Shown piece after piece: positions 7,932-15,164 of a DNA stretch of 27,421 nucleotides (position 1 is its first letter; every line of letters begins with the position of its first letter). The DNA comes from a virus: positions 1 through 27,421 of IMG/VR virus record IMGVR_UViG_3300023202_000015. The stretch is one strand, 5' to 3'. The position numbers and the translations under genes were made by a program. Under the pieces are notes generated by a model. It searched no databases. It was not told the DNA's origin and worked only from the letters and a program-made list of their open reading frames with translations.

Positions 7932-7944
7932 AAGTACTGTACTT
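7932..7944. promoter_or_regulatory. 13-bp palindrome, operator-like
   Basis: AAGTAC-T-GTACTT is a perfect 6+1+6 inverted repeat between the tRNA and the terminator hairpin. Short odd palindromes of this kind are common binding sites for dimeric regulators. No regulator can be assigned. Confidence 0.3.
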
Positions 7945-8013
7945 ACATCCTAAAAACAAGAAATATTTTCATTTATTTTAAAAACCTCATATACATCAAA
8001 AAAAACAGGTTTT

Positions 8014-8043
8014 TTGTGAACTGAGTGTGAACTATTGTATATT
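8014..8043 (+). promoter_or_regulatory. weak sigma70-like promoter for the tRNA
   Basis: TTGTGA (8014-8019), an 18-base spacer, then TATATT (8038-8043), preceded by TG. The start site would fall at about 8050, essentially on the first base of the tRNA, so either the primary transcript has almost no leader or the true promoter is elsewhere. It is the only recognisable plus-strand promoter next to the tRNA. Confidence 0.3.
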
Positions 8044-8048
8044 AACAT

Positions 8049-8123
8049 CGCGGGGTGAGGCAGCGGAAGCCTACCGGGTTCATATCCCGGATGTCCTGGG
8101 TTCGAATCCCAGTCCCGCTACCA
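8049..8123 (+). tRNA. tRNA with CAU anticodon, initiator (fMet)-like
   Basis: All arms fold. The acceptor 8049-8055 pairs with 8113-8119 except at the first pair, which is C1-U72. The D stem is AGGC/GCCT, the anticodon stem CCGGG/CCCGG with loop TTCATAT (anticodon CAT at 8081-8083), the variable loop ATGTC and the T arm CTGGG-TTCGAAT-CCCAG. Discriminator A and CCA are encoded. The unpaired C1-U72 end and the three G-C pairs next to the anticodon loop are hallmarks of bacterial initiator tRNA; elongator Met or Ile2 remain possible. It is the only convincing plus-strand gene in the window and ends one base from the stop of the opposing small gene at 8125. Confidence 0.9.
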
Positions 8124-8124
8124 A

Positions 8125-8289
8125 TTACATCGATTTTCTTAAGTCTTTTCTCGAATAAACGGATATATGGGCAATTCCGCCTTGATTCATCTTCAATGTT
8201 AGTGACATCTCACCGGTGAATTTATTCTCATTGTGGTCACGTATTTCCTTAAGAATAAGCTCAAGGTCTCTTTGTAGGTTTTCGTTCAA
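8125..8289 (-). CDS. small hypothetical protein (54 residues) after the MuF gene
   Basis: I place the start at a TTG (8289-8287) that overlaps the MuF stop as TTGA and has GGAG five bases upstream. The open frame extends upstream to 8337, but that part overlaps MuF coding sequence. The protein begins MNENLQRDLELILKEIRDHN and ends with a strand-like HISVYSRKDLRKSM. It is a helix followed by two strands, with a polar surface. Function unknown; translation is probably coupled to the MuF gene. Confidence 0.6.
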   Translation of the reverse strand: MNENLQRDLELILKEIRDHNENKFTGEMSLTLKMNQGGIAHISVYSRKDLRKSM

Positions 8290-9146
8290 AGCTGCTCCAG
8301 GACTGGGGTGAAATCTGGCTGGGCGATACATCGGCAATTTACGTCCTCTCCCGGGTGCCCGGTTACCGCCGGAGGATTATCCCATGCGAATTTTTTATTG
8401 TTGTTTGCCCGATGTGTGGGCCTAACCCTTTCGTCACCAGCCGTCACCCATATGTATTCTTTGACTCCAATCCCCTCCTGCTTCCGCTGTGCGAGCTGGC
8501 TGTTTAACTTGGACACCTGGTCACGGCCTATCAGTTTAGCCCGGTTCTTGGATACGCCGATCTGCTTTTGAATCTCTTTGGCAATTGTCTCATGCCTGGA
8601 GCCGTTTCTAAGCCCACGCTGTACTATTCCGTCAACCTTGGCGATGTAATCGGACTCCATGTTGGTGATTAGAGTTACATTCTCTTTAACGAAGGAATCC
8701 ATTAACGGGGTTAGCCACGGCTGGCTTTGGAAAAACGAAACACCAACGGCGCTTTTTTGTATCTTTTCCCACTGCTTTTCATTAAACTCATTAGTATTTT
8801 GACCGACATTCTCCGCCACCTGCTGTTTTGGGAATTTCAGTGCTGATATTCCGGATGTTAATGACAATATCATCCTATTTGCGGAATCCCCAAAACTGTC
8901 GGTTCGCATTAATTCAATATCAGCTTCGGATACCAATGATGGAAGATTTTTAATCAAAATTTCTTCTGTCAACCTATCCCATTCAGATACATAGTCCAAC
9001 AATGCCTTTTGATAGGCCCTTTCAACAGGAATTGGAACCAGCCATTTAGATGTAGGCGTTGCCTTTAATTTTTTTACGCCAAGGGACTTACGCCTTCGGT
9101 TTATCTCTGCAATACGTGGATCGTTTTGGTCAATCCTTCTTATCAT
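8286..9146 (-). CDS. minor head protein, MuF-like morphogenesis domain
   Basis: A 286-residue protein whose C-terminal third has the Mu gpF signature: IGRDQVSKLNSQLAQRKQEG, then VKEYIWVTAGDERVRPTHRA and HPGEDVNCRCIAQP. The N-terminal two thirds are helical. MuF-type proteins are minor head components packaged with the genome, sometimes carrying effector domains; none is obvious here. The preceding Zn-ribbon gene overlaps its start by 17 bases. Confidence 0.85.
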   Translation of the reverse strand: MIRRIDQNDPRIAEINRRRKSLGVKKLKATPTSKWLVPIPVERAYQKALLDYVSEWDRLTEEILIKNLPSLVSEADIELMRTDSFGDSANRMILSLTSGISALKFPKQQVAENVGQNTNEFNEKQWEKIQKSAVGVSFFQSQPWLTPLMDSFVKENVTLITNMESDYIAKVDGIVQRGLRNGSRHETIAKEIQKQIGVSKNRAKLIGRDQVSKLNSQLAQRKQEGIGVKEYIWVTAGDERVRPTHRANNNKKFAWDNPPAVTGHPGEDVNCRCIAQPDFTPVLEQL

Positions 9147-9327
9147 ATCTCTTCTTTTTGGACTTCTTCTTTTTCGGTTTATCGGATGTATCTTCCGATG
9201 TATATGAAACCGGTTCGGCTTCCGATGGCAATACTGTCTTCCAAGCGTAGTTGCAATCCGGGCAACTTGCTCTACCTGGTTTCACTTCACAGTTGTTTTT
9301 TCCGCATTTAGGGCATTCTATAGACAA
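9130..9327 (-). CDS. small zinc-ribbon protein with Lys-rich tail
   Basis: 65 residues with a TTG start and an AGGAGG site. The N-terminal half is a four-cysteine zinc ribbon (CPKCGKNNC...CPDC, residues 5-25) and the C-terminal half is a basic tail (KPKKKKSKKKRYDKK). It lies between the portal and MuF genes. A DNA- or protein-binding role in head assembly is possible but not shown. Confidence 0.7.
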   Translation of the reverse strand: MSIECPKCGKNNCEVKPGRASCPDCNYAWKTVLPSEAEPVSYTSEDTSDKPKKKKSKKKRYDKKD

Positions 9328-9336
9328 AACGTCCTC

Positions 9337-9519
9337 CTATTCTAAAAGTTCTTTTTTCTTTATTTCCAGCCACATATCAAAATGAATCGGACTTGGTTCT
9401 AAACCAGGTACGCTTTCCTGACACCAGAAATAATCAAACTCCTGGTAATGTGACGCACATAAAACTGTCCCTTTTTCCTGTGGTTCGTTACAACCATGGA
9501 CTTTACAATCATTATCCAT
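9337..9519 (-). CDS. small Cys/His-rich hypothetical protein
   Basis: 60 residues with a CKVHGCNEPQEKGTVLCASH pattern (two spaced Cys pairs and two His), which could bind zinc, followed by an aromatic acidic segment (YQEFDYFWCQE) and a helix. It overlaps the end of the DUF1353 gene by eight bases and lies just before the zinc-ribbon gene. Function unknown. Confidence 0.65.
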   Translation of the reverse strand: MDNDCKVHGCNEPQEKGTVLCASHYQEFDYFWCQESVPGLEPSPIHFDMWLEIKKKELLE

Positions 9520-9919
9520 TACTTAAGTCCTCGATGTAATGCAACTGCCATTCTTTAGGCCTTTTTCTATGTGATCGCCAGGAAGGCCAAGACCCTAGTC
9601 TCAATCCCTGCATAACAAGCCAGGCCCGGAAACGACCTACATTTTTTCGTTTCTTCAAAACCTCAACCCCTATTCTGTTTGAACGATTCCAGCCCACAAT
9701 TCCGCAACGGAAAAGAGCGTCATGTATCAATGAGAACAATTTGTTATCGGGTTCAAACTTGTGACCTACAATCCTATCCGCAATTGCCGGGATACTGGCC
9801 CCATCCCAAGGGAACCCTTTTTTTATTACGATGTTAATTCCAAAATCATTGAAGTGATAATCATCTGAAAGTACTTCAAGGTTTTTGTAAGGATGTGGAT
9901 AGCTTGACGGGTGTTTCAT
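9512..9919 (-). CDS. DUF1353 protein, copy 1
   Basis: A 135-residue protein with the DUF1353 hallmarks GFPWDGASIPAIADRIVG and LFSLIHDALFRCG, then an Arg/Lys-rich C-terminal half. The ATG directly follows the portal stop (TAAATG) with GGGG upstream. DUF1353 proteins are common in phages, often near lysis or morphogenesis genes, and have no agreed function. A second member lies at 18620-19018. Confidence 0.8.
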   Translation of the reverse strand: MKHPSSYPHPYKNLEVLSDDYHFNDFGINIVIKKGFPWDGASIPAIADRIVGHKFEPDNKLFSLIHDALFRCGIVGWNRSNRIGVEVLKKRKNVGRFRAWLVMQGLRLGSWPSWRSHRKRPKEWQLHYIEDLSNG

Positions 9920-11278
9920 TTATTCCCCTTCCGGTTTTGGGCCTGAAACGTCTTCTTCTTCAGGTATCGGTAAAAGTGAATCACGTTCCTCTATACTAAC
10001 ATCCTCAAGAAGCAAGTCCGGGGAATACTCGTCACCGCCGAACCGGGATACTGCAACCTCGCCTGGGGTTAGGACTCCGGTATTGATGTATATTGCATCT
10101 GTTTCAGCGATCATCTTCCTTGTTTCTGCCCGTTCCTTTTCTGTTGGTTGCCATAGTGGGTTAAATTCAATTGACCAATTTTCAATCTCTTTGCCACCTG
10201 TGGGACCGGACTTCGATAACATAACCAATCTGGTTATTATCTCCATGTTCTTTTGTAGCCTGTCCACCTGTTCGGATCTGATGTTGTCATACCAAAATCT
10301 TATATCAGAGGCCCCGGTAGCGGATAGACCTGCCGGAGCCTGTCCCATAAGCAATGTATAGGGTGTTCCGGTAACAGCAGACAAAGCCAATGCATACCTA
10401 TCCATCAACATATCAAGCCCGGATACGCTGGAAGCCTTTTTCTCGTACTTTTCATTGGTATCAATGATTGCAGTATTCATTATATGACGACTTAAATCCA
10501 ATATATTAAGCCTATCTTTTACCACTTTATCATTTCCAGATACAATCAATTCCTGCAAGTTGTCAATTGAAATCACGGTCTGAATAAAATCTTCAATGAT
10601 GTTCTTACCGGAGTAATATACATTTCCTAAATCTTCCAACTGGCGGTAGAGTGATTGATATATCGAATCTCCCCATCCTTCATTGTTCTGACGTGTCAAA
10701 TCGTCTACATCCATTCCGTCAAATATCAAAACACGTGACCAATGTACTTTTATTTCAACCGTTGGAACGCTGACTATGGGATATATACGATAGTATTTAG
10801 GTTTTCCATATCGTTTCTTCTCCGGGTCTGATTCTAAATCCCCCGGCATCCATGTAACACGGTGTCTTTGATATACCCTTAACTCTTCAATTTCCTGAAT
10901 TGAATCTTCCCGTAACTCATCTTCAAAGGTTCCTCCATCGTTTACGACCATTAACATCAAAGAACCGCCATATGTAAACGCCTGCTGCAAAGCCTTCATG
11001 GTTACTTTCTTTGTGTCGAGATAGAATAGATCTGAATTTACTTCACCTGATGTATCTCCTGAAATATTGAACCATTCACGTACCATTTCCTTTGACCTCA
11101 AGTCTACAACACGGCGAGAAAACCCCTCGTTCCGGTATAAGTTCCTGGCCATGTCCTCGGTTATAATTCTGTCAGCCGCAAAGTCTCCGTTTACATGCCT
11201 ATCCTTTCCCGATACACCTTGTCCGGTTAAAATGTTCTTCCATCCGTCAAAATTGAATATTCTTTTCATTTTACTCAT
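9920..11278 (-). CDS. portal protein, DUF1073 type
   Basis: A 452-residue protein. Visible features are RIITEDMARNLYRNEGFSRR near the N-terminus, YGGSLMLMVVNDGG around residue 105, WSRVLIFDGMDVDD, and the family core LMGQAPAGLSATGASDIRFW followed by ENWSIEFNPLWQPTEKER. The portal is the dodecameric ring through which DNA enters and leaves the head. No C-terminal phosphodiesterase (Acb1-like) domain is seen; the protein stops after an acidic tail. The start overlaps the upstream DUF5675 stop as ATGA. Confidence 0.9.
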   Translation of the reverse strand: MSKMKRIFNFDGWKNILTGQGVSGKDRHVNGDFAADRIITEDMARNLYRNEGFSRRVVDLRSKEMVREWFNISGDTSGEVNSDLFYLDTKKVTMKALQQAFTYGGSLMLMVVNDGGTFEDELREDSIQEIEELRVYQRHRVTWMPGDLESDPEKKRYGKPKYYRIYPIVSVPTVEIKVHWSRVLIFDGMDVDDLTRQNNEGWGDSIYQSLYRQLEDLGNVYYSGKNIIEDFIQTVISIDNLQELIVSGNDKVVKDRLNILDLSRHIMNTAIIDTNEKYEKKASSVSGLDMLMDRYALALSAVTGTPYTLLMGQAPAGLSATGASDIRFWYDNIRSEQVDRLQKNMEIITRLVMLSKSGPTGGKEIENWSIEFNPLWQPTEKERAETRKMIAETDAIYINTGVLTPGEVAVSRFGGDEYSPDLLLEDVSIEERDSLLPIPEEEDVSGPKPEGE

Positions 11279-11679
11279 AAATGTTCCGTTATTGTTAAAT
11301 GCAGTTTATCCGATGTGGTGGTTTTTTTCATAAACTCCTGAAACATAGATTTACTATCTATGATAGCCTGGTCTCCGTAAAGTTCACCGAAGTATCTAGC
11401 CAATAAGATACATCCCTGAGTATTATGCACACGGTTACCCCAGTGAAACAGGATGTTACTTCTACCCGGAACGTCCATTACTTCCCATGTATATCCGTAT
11501 TTAGGAGATTTTACAATTTGGCACATGTATTGACCCGGAGGTATTTGTGATTTTCCAACCTGGTTAAAGTTATCAGGTGGCTCTAATGTAGGGCACAAAG
11601 GTATTTCATTAAGTTTCAATACCCCAAAGCTACCATATACATGGGATTCGCTAAACCTTATTATTCTTGCAAAATTCAT
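11275..11679 (-). CDS. DUF5675 protein (candidate lysis-associated)
   Basis: The start is the ATG at 11679 that overlaps the terminase stop (TAATG), rather than an in-frame TTG at 11685. The product is 134 residues beginning MNFARIIRFSESHVYGSFG, with LCPTLEPPDNF, IPPGQYMCQIVKSPKYGYTW, FHWGNRVHNTQGCILLARYF. The pattern 'TLE-PP-N, IPxGxY, H.GN....GCILLG' is that of DUF5675, which resembles a small cell-wall enzyme fold. It lies between terminase and portal, an unusual place if it works in lysis. No signal peptide is visible. Confidence 0.75.
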   Translation of the reverse strand: MNFARIIRFSESHVYGSFGVLKLNEIPLCPTLEPPDNFNQVGKSQIPPGQYMCQIVKSPKYGYTWEVMDVPGRSNILFHWGNRVHNTQGCILLARYFGELYGDQAIIDSKSMFQEFMKKTTTSDKLHLTITEHL

Positions 11680-12911
11680 TACCAAGCCGTCAGTTTAGTA
11701 TAATCTAAATATTCTTTGCCATACATGCTATGTAGAAAATACCGGAGGAAATCTACACAATGATCGTTTACCTTCATTGGCTTATCTTCTCCCCTCTCCG
11801 CCGCCTTCGGATCCCATACATACCCCAAAAACTCCTCAATTGAATGTTTACATGCGTCTGAAATAGCGAACTCACCGTTTTTCAACAACCTTGCAACCGT
11901 CCGGATTCCGTCCAAGACCGAGTTGTCGGCATCCGTAACACCGAAGAACCCATCTCTCCTAAGCTGAGTGTGGAATGATTCCGCCGATGGATCGCCGAAA
12001 ATCTTCACCAACTTATCTTTTCCTATAAATTCCTTTAGGTCTCTTGAATATTCCCCGTCCGTTTTTTGCCGGTTCTGCTCACGGCCTGAGTAATAATATT
12101 CTCTTTCAAGCCAAATCCTTGGCAATGTATCTGGATTAACCCCGAATATTCCGAATGCAAATGCGTTCTGTGTGCCGTAATCAAAGGCTCCGTACTTCAA
12201 TTTTGCTTTTGGCAGGTTGCTGCTGCTGATAACATATGGCGGTTTTTCCTCGAAAAAGTCATATATAGCCCCTTCTGCCTGTACCCAATGCCCTAGGATG
12301 AACCTCTTATAATATAGTCCCGTGAATTGTTGTTTCAGGCCCTCGATGTATGTCTTGGGTAGGAATACATTATTTTCAATCGGCCAATAAAACTCATTTA
12401 TTCCCAATGTATCTGCCTTATCAATGTAATCGGTCTTGAGGTAGTGTTTTGGAGCTCCAGGGTTGGTTGTGTAGAATCCCATTGCTCCTTCAACGGAAAG
12501 CCGCATTTGTAACTGCTTAAAGAATGATTCCGGCCAAAGACTGACCTCATCCCCAAACGCTCCCCGGCATGTTATTCCCCTTATTTTTTCCTCTGCCCTT
12601 TCGTCATTTGCCCCATATAGCTCTATTTCTTCACCAAACAAGTCGGCCTTGTGGCTTCCAATTGAATAATTGAACTCACTTCCGAGATAATCTTTCATTG
12701 GGTCCAGTATGTTAGCTCTAAGTGTCCTTTCCGTCTTTCCGGCCATTACCAGTTTTGATCCAGCTTCGGCTGGTGGGGCATCTTCTGCGATGTATTCAAT
12801 CCATCTCAATATTTGTGACACGGTCTTTGCGGATCGGACCGGGCCGTGCCATAGGTTAATCTTTGCCTTGGATTTATGTATGGACTCCGCTTGATCCCGA
12901 AACAGCTTCAT
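11679..12911 (-). CDS. terL: terminase large subunit
   Basis: A 410-residue motor protein that pumps DNA into the head. Visible motifs are the Walker A variant GPVRSAKT (residues 23-30), an acidic pair in GAFGDEVS (D121, E122) as Walker B/catalytic Glu, and the RNase H-like nuclease acidic residues D244 in AFDYGTQNAFAFG, D307 in FGDPSAE and D383/D387 in VNDHCVDFLRY. It is of normal length for the PBSX/XtmB-like group. The start overlaps the small subunit stop as ATGA. Confidence 0.93.
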   Translation of the reverse strand: MKLFRDQAESIHKSKAKINLWHGPVRSAKTVSQILRWIEYIAEDAPPAEAGSKLVMAGKTERTLRANILDPMKDYLGSEFNYSIGSHKADLFGEEIELYGANDERAEEKIRGITCRGAFGDEVSLWPESFFKQLQMRLSVEGAMGFYTTNPGAPKHYLKTDYIDKADTLGINEFYWPIENNVFLPKTYIEGLKQQFTGLYYKRFILGHWVQAEGAIYDFFEEKPPYVISSSNLPKAKLKYGAFDYGTQNAFAFGIFGVNPDTLPRIWLEREYYYSGREQNRQKTDGEYSRDLKEFIGKDKLVKIFGDPSAESFHTQLRRDGFFGVTDADNSVLDGIRTVARLLKNGEFAISDACKHSIEEFLGYVWDPKAAERGEDKPMKVNDHCVDFLRYFLHSMYGKEYLDYTKLTAW

Positions 12912-13450
12912 GTAAGTGCCTCATCCACCATGGTTTTAATGGATTGAAGTATAATTCCTTTGGAAGAGGATGAAGGTTTATCCAATCCCCTGGCGTGTTT
13001 CCACCTGTCCCGTTTGCGGTTTGTGAGGAAAAAGAAAATTGCAGTATCAGATGGCGGCATGTATTTCTTATACTTTCGTTGTATAGCATGGCTTTCCCCC
13101 GTGAACTTTCCGTCCTTACTGATTTTACCCCTTCGCTCTATGACGGTTTCTTCGTAGTAAAAGCCCTCTGCCTTCTTTAAAAGGGAGTTTTCAACTCGTT
13201 CACATAGTTTATCGTCCGATTCGTCCCTACCTTTTTTTATGGCACCCGAAAACGCCCCCATGTTGTCGTCCAATGTAGACAACGCAATACCAATTGCTTT
13301 CGCAATTTCTTTGTGGCTTAACCCTTTTTTTGCTCCGATGTATGCTGTATGTATGTGCTCTTCGGACGGAACATACTTTGGCCTTCCGGTTTTTTTTGGA
13401 TTGGGTTTCTTTTTCGGCTTTGATTTTTCCGTAGGTTTCTTTTTATCCAT
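12908..13450 (-). CDS. terS: terminase small subunit
   Basis: A 180-residue DNA-binding subunit. A basic N-terminal tail (KSKPKKKPNPKKTGRPKYVP) precedes an HTH-like segment, KKGLSHKEIAKAIGIALSTL (residues 45-65), then a charged helix (KKGRDESDDKLCERVENSL), a KGRISK-type strand pair and a C-terminal segment likely to contact the large subunit. The ribosome site AAGAGG lies wholly inside a hairpin arm (13453-13474), so initiation may be controlled. Confidence 0.85.
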   Translation of the reverse strand: MDKKKPTEKSKPKKKPNPKKTGRPKYVPSEEHIHTAYIGAKKGLSHKEIAKAIGIALSTLDDNMGAFSGAIKKGRDESDDKLCERVENSLLKKAEGFYYEETVIERRGKISKDGKFTGESHAIQRKYKKYMPPSDTAIFFFLTNRKRDRWKHARGLDKPSSSSKGIILQSIKTMVDEALT

Positions 13451-13452
13451 GT

Positions 13453-13474
13453 GCCTCTTAAGATTAAAAGAGGC
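13453..13474 (-). promoter_or_regulatory. hairpin masking the terS ribosome-binding site
   Basis: GCCTCTT (13474-13468 on the minus strand) pairs perfectly with AAGAGGC (13459-13453) around an 8-base loop. The 3' arm contains the AAGAGG Shine-Dalgarno of terS, whose ATG begins three bases later. Folding would hide the site; opening could be coupled to transcription or to a protein. Confidence 0.55.
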
Positions 13475-13537
13475 GGTTTGATTTACTTATATGAGTGTAT
13501 GTTTCATGTGGAACAATTACATCAATGCGAATAAAAT

Positions 13538-13577
13538 ACAAGTTGGGATTGGATGTATCGGGCCGGGACCAACTTGT
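13538..13577. terminator. inverted repeat, possible bidirectional terminator or operator
   Basis: ACAAGTTGG (13538-13546) and CCAACTTGT (13569-13577) are perfect reverse complements separated by 22 bases that include a GC-rich run. A T6 run follows on the plus side and ATTTTATT on the minus side. A minus-strand terminator after the methyltransferase cluster is possible, but the long loop argues equally for a protein site. Confidence 0.35.
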
Positions 13578-13654
13578 GATTTTTTGATGTAATCGCCATT
13601 TTTTTCGTTTGGTTGATGTATAGTTTAGGATGTTGTTTTGCGTATAAAGTACAA

Positions 13655-13816
13655 TTATAAGTGATCTTCGGCTAATTCCTGCCAGGTTTTGCCGTCTGTT
13701 GTGAAAACTCCTGCCTCTATATCAATAACCATTTCTCCCCGGGTGAAATCAAGTATTCCCTGCCAATATTGGCTGTAAAATGGTTGTCGTCCTGGTATAA
13801 TCGTTAAATATGGCAT
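13655..13816 (-). CDS. small hypothetical protein (53 residues)
   Basis: The ATG overlaps the methyltransferase stop (TAATG) with an excellent AAAGGAG site seven bases upstream. The protein begins MPYLTIIPGRQPFYSQYWQG and ends TWQELAEDHL, with a strand-turn-strand pattern around FTRGEMVIDIEAGVFTTDGK. Coupled translation suggests a helper or partner of the methyltransferase, but no function is recognised. Confidence 0.75.
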   Translation of the reverse strand: MPYLTIIPGRQPFYSQYWQGILDFTRGEMVIDIEAGVFTTDGKTWQELAEDHL

Positions 13817-15021
13817 TATTTCTCCTTTAGTTTGGCTTTCTCGCCGGTGTATTCTTCCCAGCGTTTTATGATAACATCGCAGTAAATCGGGTCTATTTCA
13901 ATCATACGGCATTTTCTAACTGTTTTTTCTGCTGCAATCATGGTTGAACCTGAACCTCCAAAAGCATCGTAGATAACATTCCCCTTCTGGCTGCCGTCCT
14001 GGATGAGCCTTTCCAGTAATTCTATGGGCTTCATGGTTGGATGTAATTCGTTTTTTTGTGGTTTATCAAATTCCAGAATGGTATACGGATGACCGCCGTA
14101 AAATTTATGTTGACCCTTCCATCCATACATAGCAAATTCATGCTTACTGTTATAGTCTTTTCTTCCAAGTACATGGTTATTTTTTAACCAAACCAAGTAA
14201 TCGGACCAGTGAAATCCGCAGTCATCAAAGGCAAGTCTTAGGTTGTGTAATTGAATGCCGAACATAAATATGTAGCATGTATTGTATTCAGACATCGGTA
14301 TAATGGATAGGAAGTCTGTGAAGAATTGACGGTAATCTTCGATGTTATCGTTTAAGATGGTTGATTCTATTCTTTTACCGCCATCGTTTTTGTTTAATTT
14401 CCTATTTTTTTCCCCATAATCCGCGCCATAAGGTGGGTCGGTCAATAACATACCCACCGTTTCCCCCTCCATCAAATCTTCCAAGTGCTGAATATTCGTG
14501 CAGTCTCCGCAAAGCAATCGATGATTGCCAAGTATGTATATATCCCCTGGTTTGGTTTTGGGATGTTTCGGTGGGTCCGGGACTGAATCCTGGTCCCCAT
14601 TGTGTTCGTCGCCTTCCATTCCGTCAATAACATCAGGAAAGTCGGATTCGGTGAAACCCCAATCAACCAGGTCCGATGTATCGAATTCCTTAAAAAGCGT
14701 CTCCCAGTCCCATTCTCCGGTATTTTTGTTCATGCGTATGTTTAGTTCCCTCTCACGTTCCGGGTCTAAATTGACCTCTATACATGGCCAGGTCTCATAA
14801 TGTAGGGATTCCGCTACTTTTATACGCTGATGGCCGGAAATAATGACGTTCTCCCGGCCCGGGTGCATGTTAATAATGGCGGGCTCCATCTCCCCAAATG
14901 CTTCAATTGACCTGGAAAGGTCTTCTGATTGCTTTTCTGTGAGCCTTCTGGGGTTGTATTCAGCCGGCAACAGTTCGGATATTTTACGATCAATGATGTT
15001 CAAGAGTTCTTTTCCCTCCAT
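13816..15021 (-). CDS. ParB-domain / DNA N6-adenine (or N4-cytosine) methyltransferase fusion
   Basis: A 401-residue protein. Residues 10-80 form a ParB/Srx-like N-terminal domain (LLPAEYNPRRLTEKQSEDLS, then VIISGHQRIKVAESL). From residue 160 it is an amino-methyltransferase: motif IV DPPYG (195-199) comes before the AdoMet motif DAFGGSGST (352-360), the beta-class order, with HPTMKPIELLERLI just before. It would methylate phage DNA, commonly to avoid host restriction; the ParB-like part may bind DNA. The target sequence cannot be read from the protein. The start overlaps the upstream small gene. Confidence 0.9.
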   Translation of the reverse strand: MEGKELLNIIDRKISELLPAEYNPRRLTEKQSEDLSRSIEAFGEMEPAIINMHPGRENVIISGHQRIKVAESLHYETWPCIEVNLDPERERELNIRMNKNTGEWDWETLFKEFDTSDLVDWGFTESDFPDVIDGMEGDEHNGDQDSVPDPPKHPKTKPGDIYILGNHRLLCGDCTNIQHLEDLMEGETVGMLLTDPPYGADYGEKNRKLNKNDGGKRIESTILNDNIEDYRQFFTDFLSIIPMSEYNTCYIFMFGIQLHNLRLAFDDCGFHWSDYLVWLKNNHVLGRKDYNSKHEFAMYGWKGQHKFYGGHPYTILEFDKPQKNELHPTMKPIELLERLIQDGSQKGNVIYDAFGGSGSTMIAAEKTVRKCRMIEIDPIYCDVIIKRWEEYTGEKAKLKEK

Positions 15022-15164
15022 CTATACATGTATTGCCTGTATGCAATTCTGCATAGTTTTGATTCATCCAGGGACTCACATTCAGCGATTTTCTTAAAAT
15101 CCTTCCGCTCTCTGGGACTCACCTTGGTAATGATGTAATCGGTCTTTTTATCCTTTTTTGTCAA
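15000..15164 (-). CDS. small ribbon-helix-helix-like protein (54 residues)
   Basis: An open frame too short to stand out, but of clear protein character. It has a TTG start, since an in-frame TGA lies just upstream and there is no ATG. It reads MTKKDKKTDYIITKVSPRER, then DFKKIAECESLDESKLCRIA. A short strand followed by two helices with a 'VSPRERKDF' turn is the ribbon-helix-helix layout of small repressors. It overlaps the preceding gene by 17 bases and the methyltransferase by 22, so it may regulate that gene. A GTG start at the VSPRE codon is an alternative. Confidence 0.6.
   Translation of the reverse strand: MTKKDKKTDYIITKVSPRERKDFKKIAECESLDESKLCRIAYRQYMYRWREKNS

Larger units (their letters stand above)
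7843..8124. other. 282-base control region between packaging and head genes
   Basis: No protein gene is seen here. The region holds, from high to low coordinate, a plus-strand tRNA, a weak plus-strand promoter, an A/T hairpin (AAAAACCT...AGGTTTTT, about 7980-8016), a 13-bp odd palindrome and a strong minus-strand terminator-type hairpin ending ten bases before the protease gene. Minus-strand promoter elements for the head operon could not be assigned with confidence. Confidence 0.6.
13451..13654 (-). other. 204-base non-coding control region upstream of terS
   Basis: No gene is seen. It contains the terS leader hairpin, a 9-bp inverted repeat (13538-13577), a possible -10 box TATAAG (13491-13486) without a well-spaced -35 box, and four copies of the word GATGTA. 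It separates the methyltransferase cluster from the packaging genes and is the natural place for a late promoter. Confidence 0.55.

Noticed and set aside
8049-8123. The tRNA as a phage attachment site
   Set aside because: It lies in the middle of virion genes, has no integrase nearby and no repeated 3' segment elsewhere in the window.
9920-11278. Possible anti-CBASS Acb1 domain, because DUF1073 portals are sometimes annotated that way
   Set aside because: The 452-residue protein is fully accounted for by portal sequence and shows no paired HxT/HxS motifs.
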